From: Streptomyces sp. NBC_01381
Lineage (GTDB): Bacteria; Actinomycetota; Actinomycetes; Streptomycetales; Streptomycetaceae
Reading direction: 5' to 3'
Assembly: GCF_026340305.1 (NCBI RefSeq)
Contig: NZ_JAPEPI010000004.1
Location: 62,001-126,000 of the forward strand
Length of the DNA: 64,000 nt
The stretch's first letter is position 1. Every line of letters begins with the position of its first letter. The position numbers and the translations under genes are program-made. The notes beneath the pieces are model-generated. The model did not search any database. It was not told the DNA's origin and was given only the letters and a program-made list of their open reading frames with translations. Below are positions 50,105-57,916 of the stretch, one piece after another.

Positions 50105-50935
50105 ATGCTGCAGACCAAGACTCCGCGCCGGGGCGCGATTCGACTGACGCGTCGGGGCTGGATCGCCCTGATCGCGACCGGAGCCGTCGTGGCCGCCACC
50201 GCCGTGGCGGTGCCGCTTCTCCTCCCGGACGACAAGCCGACGCGCCCCGAGTCGCTGACCATCCCCGAGGGCTGGCGATCGGGCCAGGTGTACGGCGCCA
50301 TCGACAAGGTGCTCGGGGTGCCGTCGGGCACCACGAAGAAGAGCCTGCCCAAGGCGGGCCTCAAACTCCCCGGTGACGCGGGCGGCAACCCCGAGGGGTA
50401 TCTCTTCCCGGCGACCTATCCGATCAGTTCCCGGTCGACTCCGGCGTCCGTCCTGTCGTACATGGTGAACACGGCGACCAAGAGGTTCAACGGCGGCAAG
50501 GTCACGGCGGGCGCCGACCGGAAAGCGGTGAACATCTACCAGACCGTCACCATCGCGAGCATGATCGAGGCCGAGGCCGGCTCCAAGGCGGACATGGGGA
50601 AGGTGGCCCGGGTCATCTACAACCGCCTCGACCAGGGCATGCCCCTGCAGTTGGACTCGACGATCAACTACGCCCTGAACCGGTCGACGCTGGACACCCG
50701 CGACAGCGACACAAAGATCAACAGCCCGTACAACACCTACGTGCGCATGGGGCTGCCGCCCACCCCGATCGGCAACCCCGGCGAGGAGGCCGTGCGTGCG
50801 GCGACGAGCCCGGCACAGGGCGACTGGCTGTACTTCGTGACGGTGAAGCCGGGCGACACCCGCTTCACGTCGAGCTTCGAGGAGCAGCAGAAGAACGTGG
50901 CGGAGTTCAACAAGCATAAGAAGTCGGCCAGTTAG
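50105..50935 (+). CDS. MltG/YceG-like endolytic transglycosylase family protein
   Basis: 276 residues starting MLQTKTPRRGAIRLTRRGWI; a start at 50066 is also possible and neither has a good ribosome site. One N-terminal membrane anchor (IALIATGAVVAATAVAVPLL) puts the catalytic domain outside. The core has TVTIASMIEAEAGSKADMGK with the Glu expected for catalysis, VARVIYNRLDQGMPLQLDST and TYVRMGLPPTPIGNPGEEAV. MltG cuts nascent glycan strands to end their growth. It is shorter than typical MltG (~340 residues) and lacks most of the LysM-like part. Confidence 0.82.
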   Translation: MLQTKTPRRGAIRLTRRGWIALIATGAVVAATAVAVPLLLPDDKPTRPESLTIPEGWRSGQVYGAIDKVLGVPSGTTKKSLPKAGLKLPGDAGGNPEGYLFPATYPISSRSTPASVLSYMVNTATKRFNGGKVTAGADRKAVNIYQTVTIASMIEAEAGSKADMGKVARVIYNRLDQGMPLQLDSTINYALNRSTLDTRDSDTKINSPYNTYVRMGLPPTPIGNPGEEAVRAATSPAQGDWLYFVTVKPGDTRFTSSFEEQQKNVAEFNKHKKSAS

Positions 50936-50968
50936 TCCACCAGCGAGTCCGCCAGTCAGGCGCCCCAC

Positions 50969-50994
50969 GGGATCGCCCTCCCGAGGGCGATCCC
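50969..50994 (+). terminator. Hairpin terminator after the mltG-like gene
   Basis: GGGATCGCCCT (50969-50979) and AGGGCGATCCC (50984-50994) form a perfect 11 bp stem with a CCCG loop, 34 bases after the stop. Confidence 0.75.
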
Positions 50995-51069
50995 CTCGCT
51001 TGACCTCAACCGCGCTTCAGGGGCGAGGCTCTGTGTCGACCGCGCCACAAGGCTCAGGAGGACGCAACC

Positions 51070-51768
51070 ATGCCCGCACCGATAGCGACAACTTTCCCCG
51101 ACGTCCGCCGCACGGACGCCGGCACCATCCTCGTCAGCTCCTGGATCGTGCCGTCCCCGGACGTCCAGAGCCGCGCCGCCGACCTCGTGATCGGGGAGTG
51201 GGAACGCCAGGAGCGCCCGGACGCGATGCTCTCACTGACCGCGTTCCTGAGCGAGGACGGCGGCGAAGTCCTCAACTACGCGCAGTGGACGGACGACGAC
51301 GCCCATCGGGAGTGGGTGCGGACACGGCGCCCCGCAGCCATCGGCAGGGTCGACGAGGCCGTGCCCGGCATCGAACGCCCCGGCGTCGTGCGCTATGCGC
51401 TGCACCGCAGCTACGTACCGCAGGAGAGCGCGGGCCGACGCCCGGGTGTGCTCGTCACGCCCACCTTCGAGACCGAGGGGCCGCAGAGCCAGCGAGCCCT
51501 GAGCGACGCGGTCATCGAGATGCTGGAGCGGATCCGTCCCGCCGGACTGCTGGGAGCGCACTTCCATGCGAGCAAGGACGGCCGGCGGGTGCTCAACTAC
51601 GCGGAGTGGGAGGACATGCCGGCCTGGGAGCGCTTCGCCGAGGACGAGGGTTCGATCGAGCTGCGCACCGTGGTCGGCGCCCTGGACGGCGTCACCCCGG
51701 GCGGAGCCCGGCTCGGCGTGCAGCGCTACTTCCCGTACAAGAGCCTGGAGAACATCCCCGCGCCCTGA
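51070..51768 (+). CDS. Tandem ABM-domain monooxygenase-like protein
   Basis: 232 residues starting MPAPIATTFPDVRRTDAGTI after AGGAGG. Two related halves each show the antibiotic-biosynthesis-monooxygenase ferredoxin-like fold: GEVLNYAQWTDDDAHREWVR in the first and RRVLNYAEWEDMPAWERFAE in the second. ABM proteins oxidise polyphenols without metal or flavin, or degrade haem; many have unknown substrates. It is a single-gene unit bounded by a terminator on each side. Confidence 0.82.
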   Translation: MPAPIATTFPDVRRTDAGTILVSSWIVPSPDVQSRAADLVIGEWERQERPDAMLSLTAFLSEDGGEVLNYAQWTDDDAHREWVRTRRPAAIGRVDEAVPGIERPGVVRYALHRSYVPQESAGRRPGVLVTPTFETEGPQSQRALSDAVIEMLERIRPAGLLGAHFHASKDGRRVLNYAEWEDMPAWERFAEDEGSIELRTVVGALDGVTPGGARLGVQRYFPYKSLENIPAP

Positions 51769-51775
51769 GCCGAGC

Positions 51776-51806
51776 GGTGACGCCGCACCGCCGGTGCGGC
51801 GTCACC
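51776..51806. terminator. Strong bidirectional hairpin between converging genes
   Basis: GGTGACGCCGCACC and GGTGCGGCGTCACC form a perfect 14 bp stem around a GCC loop, between the ABM gene and the flavin monooxygenase gene. Confidence 0.85.
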
Positions 51807-51810
51807 CGCA

Positions 51811-52920
51811 TCACACCGCGACCGGCACCCCGTCAAGCAGCCGCCGGATGTCCCGCACCGCCGCACGCCCCGCGCGATTCGCGCCGATCGTGCTGGCCGA
51901 AGGCCCATACCCCACCAGGTGGACGCGGGGGTCGGCGACGGCCCGAGTGCCTTCGAGGCGGATTCCGCCCCCGGCCTCGCGCAGCCGCAGCGGCGCCAAG
52001 TGCTCGATCGCCGCCCGGAATCCGGTGGCCCAGAGGATCACGTCGGCATCCACCCGCCGCCCGTCGTCCCACTCCACGCCGCTCGGCGTGATGCGGTCGA
52101 ACATCGGCAGCCGGTCCAGCACCCCGTCGGCTCGCGCCCGCCGGATGGCGTCGTTGACGGGCAGTCCGGTCACCGACACCACGCTCCGCGGCGCGAGCCC
52201 CTGCCGCACCCGTTCCTCGACCATGGCGACGGCCGAGCGCCCCCAGTTCTCGTCGAACGGTCCCTCGCGGAAGACGGGCTCCCGCCGTGTGACCCAGGTG
52301 GTCTCGGCGGCGTACGGCGCGATCTCCATCAGATGCTGGGTGCCTGACGCCCCGCCGCCCACGACGATCACCCGCTGCCCCTTGAAGGACTCGGGCCCCG
52401 GATACACGGCCGTGTGCAACTGCCGCCCACGGAACGTGTCCTGCCCCGGATAGCGCGGCCAGAACGGCCGGTCCCACGTGCCCGTGGCGTTGATCAGCGC
52501 CCGCGTCGCCCAGGTTCCGGCCGAGGTCTCGACGAGCAGCCGCCCGCCGTCGCCCTCGCGCACCTTGTGTACGTCGACGGGACGGCGCACCCGGAGGTCG
52601 AAGCGCCGCTCGTAGGCGTCGAAGTACTCGCGGATGACGTCCGACGAGGGGCGCGCGGGGTCGGCGTCCGTCAGTTCCATGCCGGGCAGCGAGTGCATGC
52701 CGTGCACTTTTCCGTACGTGAGCGACGGCCAGCGGAACTGCCATGCGCCGCCGGGCCGGGGCGAGTGGTCCAGGACGACGAAGTCCCGGTCCGGCTCGAA
52801 GCCGACCCTGCGCAGATGATGGGCGCTGGACAGACCCGCCTGCCCGGCGCCTATGACGACCACGTCCACCTCTTGTGCCGCCTGCTGTGCGGCCGCGTCC
52901 CGCGCCCCGATGTCGTTCAC
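51811..52920 (-). CDS. NAD(P)-binding flavin monooxygenase-like protein
   Basis: 369 residues of the flavin-containing monooxygenase/CzcO type. The FAD-binding GxGxxG is DVVVIGAGQAGLSSAHHLRR near residue 20; the NADPH-binding one is QRVIVVGGGASGTQHLMEI near residue 185. Between them is the PGGAWQFRWPSL block and, near the end, ILWATGFRAAIEHL, the conserved ATG segment. It could oxidise an N- or S-containing compound. It lies 76 bases downstream of ssuD on the same strand and may extend the sulfonate operon, though its substrate is unknown. Confidence 0.87.
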   Translation of the reverse strand: MNDIGARDAAAQQAAQEVDVVVIGAGQAGLSSAHHLRRVGFEPDRDFVVLDHSPRPGGAWQFRWPSLTYGKVHGMHSLPGMELTDADPARPSSDVIREYFDAYERRFDLRVRRPVDVHKVREGDGGRLLVETSAGTWATRALINATGTWDRPFWPRYPGQDTFRGRQLHTAVYPGPESFKGQRVIVVGGGASGTQHLMEIAPYAAETTWVTRREPVFREGPFDENWGRSAVAMVEERVRQGLAPRSVVSVTGLPVNDAIRRARADGVLDRLPMFDRITPSGVEWDDGRRVDADVILWATGFRAAIEHLAPLRLREAGGGIRLEGTRAVADPRVHLVGYGPSASTIGANRAGRAAVRDIRRLLDGVPVAV

Positions 52921-52996
52921 GTTTCTACTAACTCCATCGGGGCCCGGGATCTTCCCGCGCGTCGCACCCGCTGGTCAGCGGACCAAGGAGGCCAGG

Positions 52997-54205
52997 TCAG
53001 CGGCCTCCGGCCACCAGCAGCGGCGCACCCCCCGGAGCGGACGCCGGACGTCCGTTCACCGCGGGAACCCCGGCCAGCTGCGAGGCCGGAATGCGCGGCA
53101 GCAGCCCGCGCGCCGCAAGGTCGGGGATCACGCCCTCCCCGAACCAGTACGCCTCCTCCAGGTGCGGATAGCCCGACAGGACGAAGTGCTCGATGCCGAG
53201 GGAGTGGTACTCCTCGATCCGGTCGGCCACATCCGCGTGACTGCCCACCAGGGCCGTGCCCGCGCCGCCCCGCACCAGACCGACCCCGGCCCACAGATTG
53301 GGCGAGATCTCCAGGTCGTCTCGGGAACCGCCGTGCAGCGCGAGCATCCGCTGCTGGCCCACGGACTCGCTGCGGCCGAGCGCCTGCTGCGCGGCGGCGA
53401 CCGTGTCCGGGTCGAGATCGTCGAGCATCCGGTTCGCCGTGGCCCATGCCTCGGCGGCGGAGTCGCGGGAGATCGTGTGCAGTCGGATCCCGAAACGGAC
53501 CGTGCGCCCCTCCTCCTCGGCGAGCCCGGCGATCCAGTCGATCTTCTGCTTGACCTGCTCCGGCGGCTCGCCCCACGTCAGATACACATCCGTGTGCCGC
53601 GCCGCGACAGGACCGGCCGCCGCCGACGAACCACCGAAGAAGATCTCGGGCAGCGGGTCCGGCGGCAGCGCGGTGAGGCCGCCCTCCACCTGGTAGTGCT
53701 CGCCGTCGAAGTCGAAGGGCCGGCCGCTCCAGACTCCCCGGACGATCGAGAGGAACTCGTCGGTACGGGCGTACCGGCGATCGTGGTCGAGATGATCGCC
53801 GAAGCGCCGCTGCTCGGTGGAGTCGCCGCCCGTGACGACGTTCAGGAGCAGCCGTCCCCGCGTGATGCGCTGATACGTGGCCGCCATCTGCGCGGCGAGC
53901 ACGGGGGAGATGACACCGGGCCGGAACGCCACCAGGAACTTAAGCCGCTCGGTGTGCTGGGCGAGCGCGACCGTCGTCAGCCAGGCGTCCTCGCACCACG
54001 TTCCGGTCGGCGTGAGCACCGCCTCGAAGCCCAACTGCTCGGCCGCCTTGGCGATCTGGATCAGATAGTCGATGTCGGGGGCCCGCACTCCGCTGACCGG
54101 AGTGACGCGGGAGCGCTTGACGCCGCCGTCGGTGTAGGCGTGCCGGTCGACGAGGGTACGGCCGTCGCCGCCGGTCGGCAGGAACCAGTTGAGGTGGACA
54201 GTCAT
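52997..54205 (-). CDS. ssuD: FMNH2-dependent alkanesulfonate monooxygenase (SsuD type)
   Basis: 402 residues of the bacterial-luciferase-like family. It uses FMNH2 and O2 to split the C-S bond of alkanesulfonates, releasing sulfite. Family blocks are LNWFLPTGGDGRTLVD, FEAVLTPTGTWCEDAW, LKFLVAFRPGVISPVLAAQM, LLLNVVTGGDSTEQRRFGDH and HYQVEGGLTALPPDPLPEIF. AAGGAGT precedes the ATG. It is the last clear gene of ssuCBAD, two bases after ssuA. No flavin reductase (SsuE) gene is adjacent, so FMNH2 must come from elsewhere. Confidence 0.92.
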   Translation of the reverse strand: MTVHLNWFLPTGGDGRTLVDRHAYTDGGVKRSRVTPVSGVRAPDIDYLIQIAKAAEQLGFEAVLTPTGTWCEDAWLTTVALAQHTERLKFLVAFRPGVISPVLAAQMAATYQRITRGRLLLNVVTGGDSTEQRRFGDHLDHDRRYARTDEFLSIVRGVWSGRPFDFDGEHYQVEGGLTALPPDPLPEIFFGGSSAAAGPVAARHTDVYLTWGEPPEQVKQKIDWIAGLAEEEGRTVRFGIRLHTISRDSAAEAWATANRMLDDLDPDTVAAAQQALGRSESVGQQRMLALHGGSRDDLEISPNLWAGVGLVRGGAGTALVGSHADVADRIEEYHSLGIEHFVLSGYPHLEEAYWFGEGVIPDLAARGLLPRIPASQLAGVPAVNGRPASAPGGAPLLVAGGR

Positions 54206-54207
54206 GG

Positions 54208-55251
54208 TCAGGACTCCTTGCCGTAGGTGCGCGGCTTGCTGGTGGAGGGCGGCAGGTCGCCGTTGAAGCGGGTGTCGACGAAGTCGCCGAAGTCGATGCG
54301 GCGCGGAATCAGCTTCAGATCGGTGAAGGTGTCCGCGATGTCCTGCTCGGAGGCGATCGCGTTCTTGTCCACGGCCACCGAGACCCGGGTGCCGTTGCTG
54401 CGCTTGACCGCGTCGAGCGCGACCTCGTACGGAAGACCGGTGTCCTTCGCCCAGACCTTCGCCCACGCCTCAGGGTGGTCGTGGACCCAGTCCTGCGCCT
54501 TGCGCAGCCGCTTCAGGTAGTCGGCGATGGCCGCGGACTTCTTCTTGTCCCCCAGCGCGCCGGGCGCGGCCACCTGGAAGTTGAGGCCGTTCACCACTCC
54601 GTCGCCGTCGGTCAGGACGCGGCCCTTCTTCCCCTGCAGGACCTGCGAGGTGTACGGGTCCCAGACGGCCCACGCGTCCACCTTGCCGCTGGTGAACGCG
54701 GCCAGTGCGTCGGCCGGCTGCAGATATTTGACCTTGACGTCCTTGAAGGCGAGCCCGGCCTCCTTCAGGGACGCGATCAACTGGAAGTGCGCCGACGAAC
54801 CCTGCGCCACGGCCACGGACTTGCCCTTGAGGTCCTGCGGCTTCTTCAGGGGCGAGTCGTTCGGGACGAGAATCGCCTCGCCCGCCGCCGTGCCGTGACT
54901 GGCGGCCACCACGGAGATCTTCGAGCCGGCGCCCGCCGCGAAGACCGGCGGCGTGTTGCCGACGGCGCCGATGTCGACGGCCTTGGCGTTGACGGCCTCC
55001 AGGAGCGGCGGTCCGGAGGTGAAGGTCGACCAGCGGATCTTGTAGTTCAGGTCGTCGAGTTCCCCGGCCGCGCGCAGCACGGCCTCCGAACCGCCCTTCT
55101 GGTCACCGACGTTGAGGGTGAGCGAGCCCTTTCCGTCGGTGCCGCCGCCCGCGCCGCCCGCCGATGTGCCGGCGGACGAGGTGCCGGAGCAGGCGGCGAG
55201 CAGCAGGGCCAGGGGGAGGAGCAGAGCGGGGGCGGCATGGTGTCGTCGCAT
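54208..55251 (-). CDS. ssuA: Sulfonate ABC transporter substrate-binding lipoprotein (SsuA type)
   Basis: 347 residues. A lipoprotein signal with lipobox LLAACSGT is followed by a Gly/Ser-rich linker and a periplasmic-binding-protein type 2 domain (LTLNVGDQKGGSEAVLRAAG, VDIGAVGNTPPVFAAGAGSK, GSSAHFQLIASLKEAGLAFK, AWAVWDPYTSQVLQGKKGRV). These blocks match aliphatic-sulfonate binders rather than taurine binders. Anchored outside the membrane, it delivers substrate to SsuC. It is 62 bases downstream of ssuB and two bases from ssuD. Confidence 0.9.
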   Translation of the reverse strand: MRRHHAAPALLLPLALLLAACSGTSSAGTSAGGAGGGTDGKGSLTLNVGDQKGGSEAVLRAAGELDDLNYKIRWSTFTSGPPLLEAVNAKAVDIGAVGNTPPVFAAGAGSKISVVAASHGTAAGEAILVPNDSPLKKPQDLKGKSVAVAQGSSAHFQLIASLKEAGLAFKDVKVKYLQPADALAAFTSGKVDAWAVWDPYTSQVLQGKKGRVLTDGDGVVNGLNFQVAAPGALGDKKKSAAIADYLKRLRKAQDWVHDHPEAWAKVWAKDTGLPYEVALDAVKRSNGTRVSVAVDKNAIASEQDIADTFTDLKLIPRRIDFGDFVDTRFNGDLPPSTSKPRTYGKES

Positions 55252-55313
55252 GGTGAGTGTGCGTCCGTTCGGTGGGTTCGTGCTGTTCACGGGGGAGGGG
55301 AGCGGCCGGTGGT

Positions 55314-56108
55314 TCACGCCGCGGCGGCGGGTTCCGCGTGGGCGGGTGCGTCGACGCCCAGGCGTCGAAGGAGTTCGGCGCGCAGCTCGGCGAAGCGGGG
55401 GTCGGAGATGCCGCGCGGCCGGTCCAGATCGATCTGTGTCTCGTACGCGATGACTCCCTCGTCCATGACGAGCACCCGGTCGGCGAGGAGCACCGCTTCC
55501 TCGACGTCGTGCGTGACAAGGAGCACGGCGCACCCACGCCGCTGCCACAGCTCGTCGACGAGCCGCTGGGCCTTGATGCGGGTGAGGGCGTCGAGCGCGC
55601 CGAACGGCTCGTCGAGCAGCAGCAGATCGGGCTCGCGCACAAGGGCACGGGCGAGTGACGCACGCTGGGCCTCACCGCCGGAGAGCGTCTTGGGCCAGGC
55701 GTTCGTACGGTGCTTGAGGCCGACCTCCTCCAACGCCCGTTCTGCGACGCTACGTTGAGGCTTTCCCTTGAGGCCGAGCAGTACGTTGCGCCACACGCGC
55801 TTCCACGGCATGAGGCGCGGCGCCTGGAACGCGACGGCCTTGCGGCGCGGCACGAGGACCGTGCCCCGGATGTCCCGGTCGAGCCCGGCAAGAATGCGCA
55901 GCAGGGTCGACTTGCCGCAGCCGCTGCGCCCGAGCAGCGCCACGAACTCACCCGGTTTCACGTCGAGTTCGAGCTGATCGATGACGGCGCGCCCGTCGAA
56001 GGAGCGGGTAAGACCTTCGACCCGTACGGCCGAAGTCGGCTGGGCGGCGGGGGCGGTCGGGGCCTTGCCGGCGGTGGGGGTCACCGGCCGGTGAACGTCG
56101 GTCGCCAT
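55314..56108 (-). CDS. ssuB: Sulfonate ABC transporter ATPase (SsuB type)
   Basis: 264 residues. Walker A LLGRSGCGKSTLLRILAG (~64), the SsuB/NrtD-type FQAPRLMPWKRVWRNVLLG Q-loop region, signature LSGGEAQRASLARAL (~142), Walker B LLLLDEPFGALD and H-loop LLVTHDVEEAVLLAD are all intact. It powers uptake through SsuC. The start overlaps the end of ssuC by 28 bases; the N-terminal ~28 residues are Pro/Ala/Thr-rich and not part of the fold, so a later start is possible. Confidence 0.92.
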   Translation of the reverse strand: MATDVHRPVTPTAGKAPTAPAAQPTSAVRVEGLTRSFDGRAVIDQLELDVKPGEFVALLGRSGCGKSTLLRILAGLDRDIRGTVLVPRRKAVAFQAPRLMPWKRVWRNVLLGLKGKPQRSVAERALEEVGLKHRTNAWPKTLSGGEAQRASLARALVREPDLLLLDEPFGALDALTRIKAQRLVDELWQRRGCAVLLVTHDVEEAVLLADRVLVMDEGVIAYETQIDLDRPRGISDPRFAELRAELLRRLGVDAPAHAEPAAAA

Positions 56109-56968
56109 TGCAGCAGCAGCCTTTCGAGGGTGCGGACGATGAAGTCGGCGACGAGGCCGAGGAAGGCGTAGACGATCAGGCAGACCACGATCACGTCGGT
56201 CCGCAGGAAGTCACGCGCCTGGACCATCAGGAAGCCGATGCCCGAGTCCGCGTTGATCTGCTCGGCGAAGACGAGAGCGAGCCAGGCGATGCCGAGCGAG
56301 TACCGCAGCCCCGTCATCGCCCCGGGCAGGGCGCCCGGCAGGATCACGTGCCGCACGAGCCCCCACCGCGAGAGCCCCAGCGACTCCCCGGCCTCGATGA
56401 GCTGCGAGTCGACCCCGCGAATCCCGGCGTACACATTCAGGTACAGCGGGAACGACACGCCCAGCGTGATGATGGCGACCTTGGGCGCCTCGCCGATGCC
56501 GAACCAGATGATGAACAGCGGGATGAGCCCGACGAACGGCACGGTGCGCAGCATCTGCACACTGGCGTCGACGAGATCCTCACCGATGCGGAAGAGCCCC
56601 GAGACGAGGGCGAGTGAGGTCCCCACGAGGGCGCCGAGCAGCAGCCCGATCGCGACGCGCTGCAGGGACACCCCCATGGCGGAGGTCAGCGACCCGTCAG
56701 CGATGAGGTCGCGGGCGACGCCGGCGATGGTCCCGGGCGAGGCGAGGATGTCTTTGGCCAATACCCCTGTGGAGCTGAGGAGTTGCCACAGGGCGAGCAG
56801 CGCGAGCGGGCCTGAGGTGCGGCGCAGCCAGCGGGGGACGCGGGTGCGGCGGGTGGACGAGGGGATGATGGGGACGAGTTCGGGCCCGGTCGGCGGTGTG
56901 CCCTCGACAGACTTGGATATTTCCGAAATGTCTGGCAGTGAATCCGGCGGGGCATGACTGATGCTCAT
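56081..56968 (-). CDS. ssuC: Sulfonate ABC transporter permease (SsuC type)
   Basis: 295 residues, six membrane segments after a ~55-residue cytoplasmic N-terminus. The BPD_transp_1 coupling motif is visible around LIEAGESLGLSRWGLVRHVI with LPGALPGAMTGLRYSLGIAW, which docks on SsuB. PFVGLIPLFIIWFGIGEAPK is typical of sulfonate/nitrate/taurine permeases. It is the first structural gene of the operon; 166 bases of leader separate it from the short Cys-ending peptide gene at 57135-57218. Confidence 0.9.
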   Translation of the reverse strand: MSISHAPPDSLPDISEISKSVEGTPPTGPELVPIIPSSTRRTRVPRWLRRTSGPLALLALWQLLSSTGVLAKDILASPGTIAGVARDLIADGSLTSAMGVSLQRVAIGLLLGALVGTSLALVSGLFRIGEDLVDASVQMLRTVPFVGLIPLFIIWFGIGEAPKVAIITLGVSFPLYLNVYAGIRGVDSQLIEAGESLGLSRWGLVRHVILPGALPGAMTGLRYSLGIAWLALVFAEQINADSGIGFLMVQARDFLRTDVIVVCLIVYAFLGLVADFIVRTLERLLLQWRPTFTGR

Positions 56969-57134
56969 GGGTGCTCCTCGGCAGGAGGGAGGGCTGCCCG
57001 ATGCCCGAAAGGCCTACGCGCGGGACGGTGAGATCAACCGCGCGCAAGCGGCAGGGCGGAGAGGGCAGAGAGGGCGGCGAAGGCAGGCGCGGCAGAGAAC
57101 CGCGAAGAGTGAAAAGCGGGCTGAGGGAGGAACG

Positions 57135-57218
57135 TCAGCAGCCGGGGCGACACGCAGCAGAAGCCACCCGCAGCAGGTCGATGTGACCGCGCGTGGTGAG
57201 CAGAGCTGAACGCAACAT
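57135..57218 (-). CDS. Short leader peptide upstream of ssuCBAD (27 aa)
   Basis: A 27-codon frame that begins MLRSALLTTRGHIDLL and ends ACRPGC before TGA. This is the recurring Streptomyces 'putative leader peptide' type found ahead of sulfur-assimilation genes, recognisable by RGHIDLLRVAS and terminal Cys. It is followed by 166 bases of untranslated leader and then ssuC on the same strand. The two Cys codons at the end (including the last sense codon) suggest that ribosome stalling on low Cys-tRNA controls the operon, by analogy with Cys-rich upstream frames described in mycobacteria. Confidence 0.8.
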   Translation of the reverse strand: MLRSALLTTRGHIDLLRVASAACRPGC

Positions 57219-57319
57219 GCCGCAGAACGTAGCGAGATCGTCCACGTACGGTCAACGCCGTCTCGAAAGGCGGACGCCGCGTATCAGTGAATGGGAGTGG
57301 CGTGCGGGAGGATGGCCCC

Positions 57320-57748
57320 ATGTCCGACGCTTTCACCACCCATGTCCTGAACATCAACACCGGCTCGACCGAGAAGGTCTTCGACCTCACCGGCGACTGT
57401 GAGCGCTTCCTGCGCGTGGCGGCGGCCGGCCGCGACGGCCTCCTCAACCTCTTCGTCCCCCACGCGACCGCCGGCATCGCGATCCTGGAAACGGGCGCGG
57501 GCAGCGACAGCGACCTCCTGGCCGCCCTGCACACCCTGCTCCCGGCCGACGACCGCTGGCAGCATCGCCACGGCAGCCCCGGCCATGGCCGCGACCACGT
57601 CCTGCCGGCGCTGGTGGCCCCGCATGCGACGTTGCCGGTGCTGGGGGGCCGGCTGGAGCTGGGGACGTGGCAGTCGGTGTGCCTGGTGGATACGAACCGG
57701 GACAACCCCGACCGTCAGGTGCGGTTGAGCTTTCTTGGGGGTTCCTGA
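57320..57748 (+). CDS. YjbQ family protein (secondary thiamine-phosphate synthase type)
   Basis: 142 residues of the UPF0047/YjbQ fold. Conserved blocks are LLNLFVPHATAGIAILETGA, HGSPGHGRDHVLPALVAPHA with several His, and LELGTWQSVCLVDTNRDNPD ending RQVRLSFLGGS. E. coli YjbQ has weak thiamine-phosphate synthase activity and the true role of the family is unsettled. GGGAGG precedes the ATG. It is divergent from the ssu leader peptide; a 3' fragment resembling this gene may lie at 60632-60695. Confidence 0.88.
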   Translation: MSDAFTTHVLNINTGSTEKVFDLTGDCERFLRVAAAGRDGLLNLFVPHATAGIAILETGAGSDSDLLAALHTLLPADDRWQHRHGSPGHGRDHVLPALVAPHATLPVLGGRLELGTWQSVCLVDTNRDNPDRQVRLSFLGGS

Positions 57749-57916
57749 AGGGGGCAAACGGGGTCAGGGCTCTGACCGCCGACGAGGCTGACGACCTGTC
57801 AAATAGGTCATCTGTCCCGGACTATTGACTGGTTGTCAGGGTCGCGCCATCCTCGACGGGACCTACGCGCGAGTAAGTTAGCGCGCGCCCATCCCGGACA
57901 GCGAAGGTAGCCCCGG

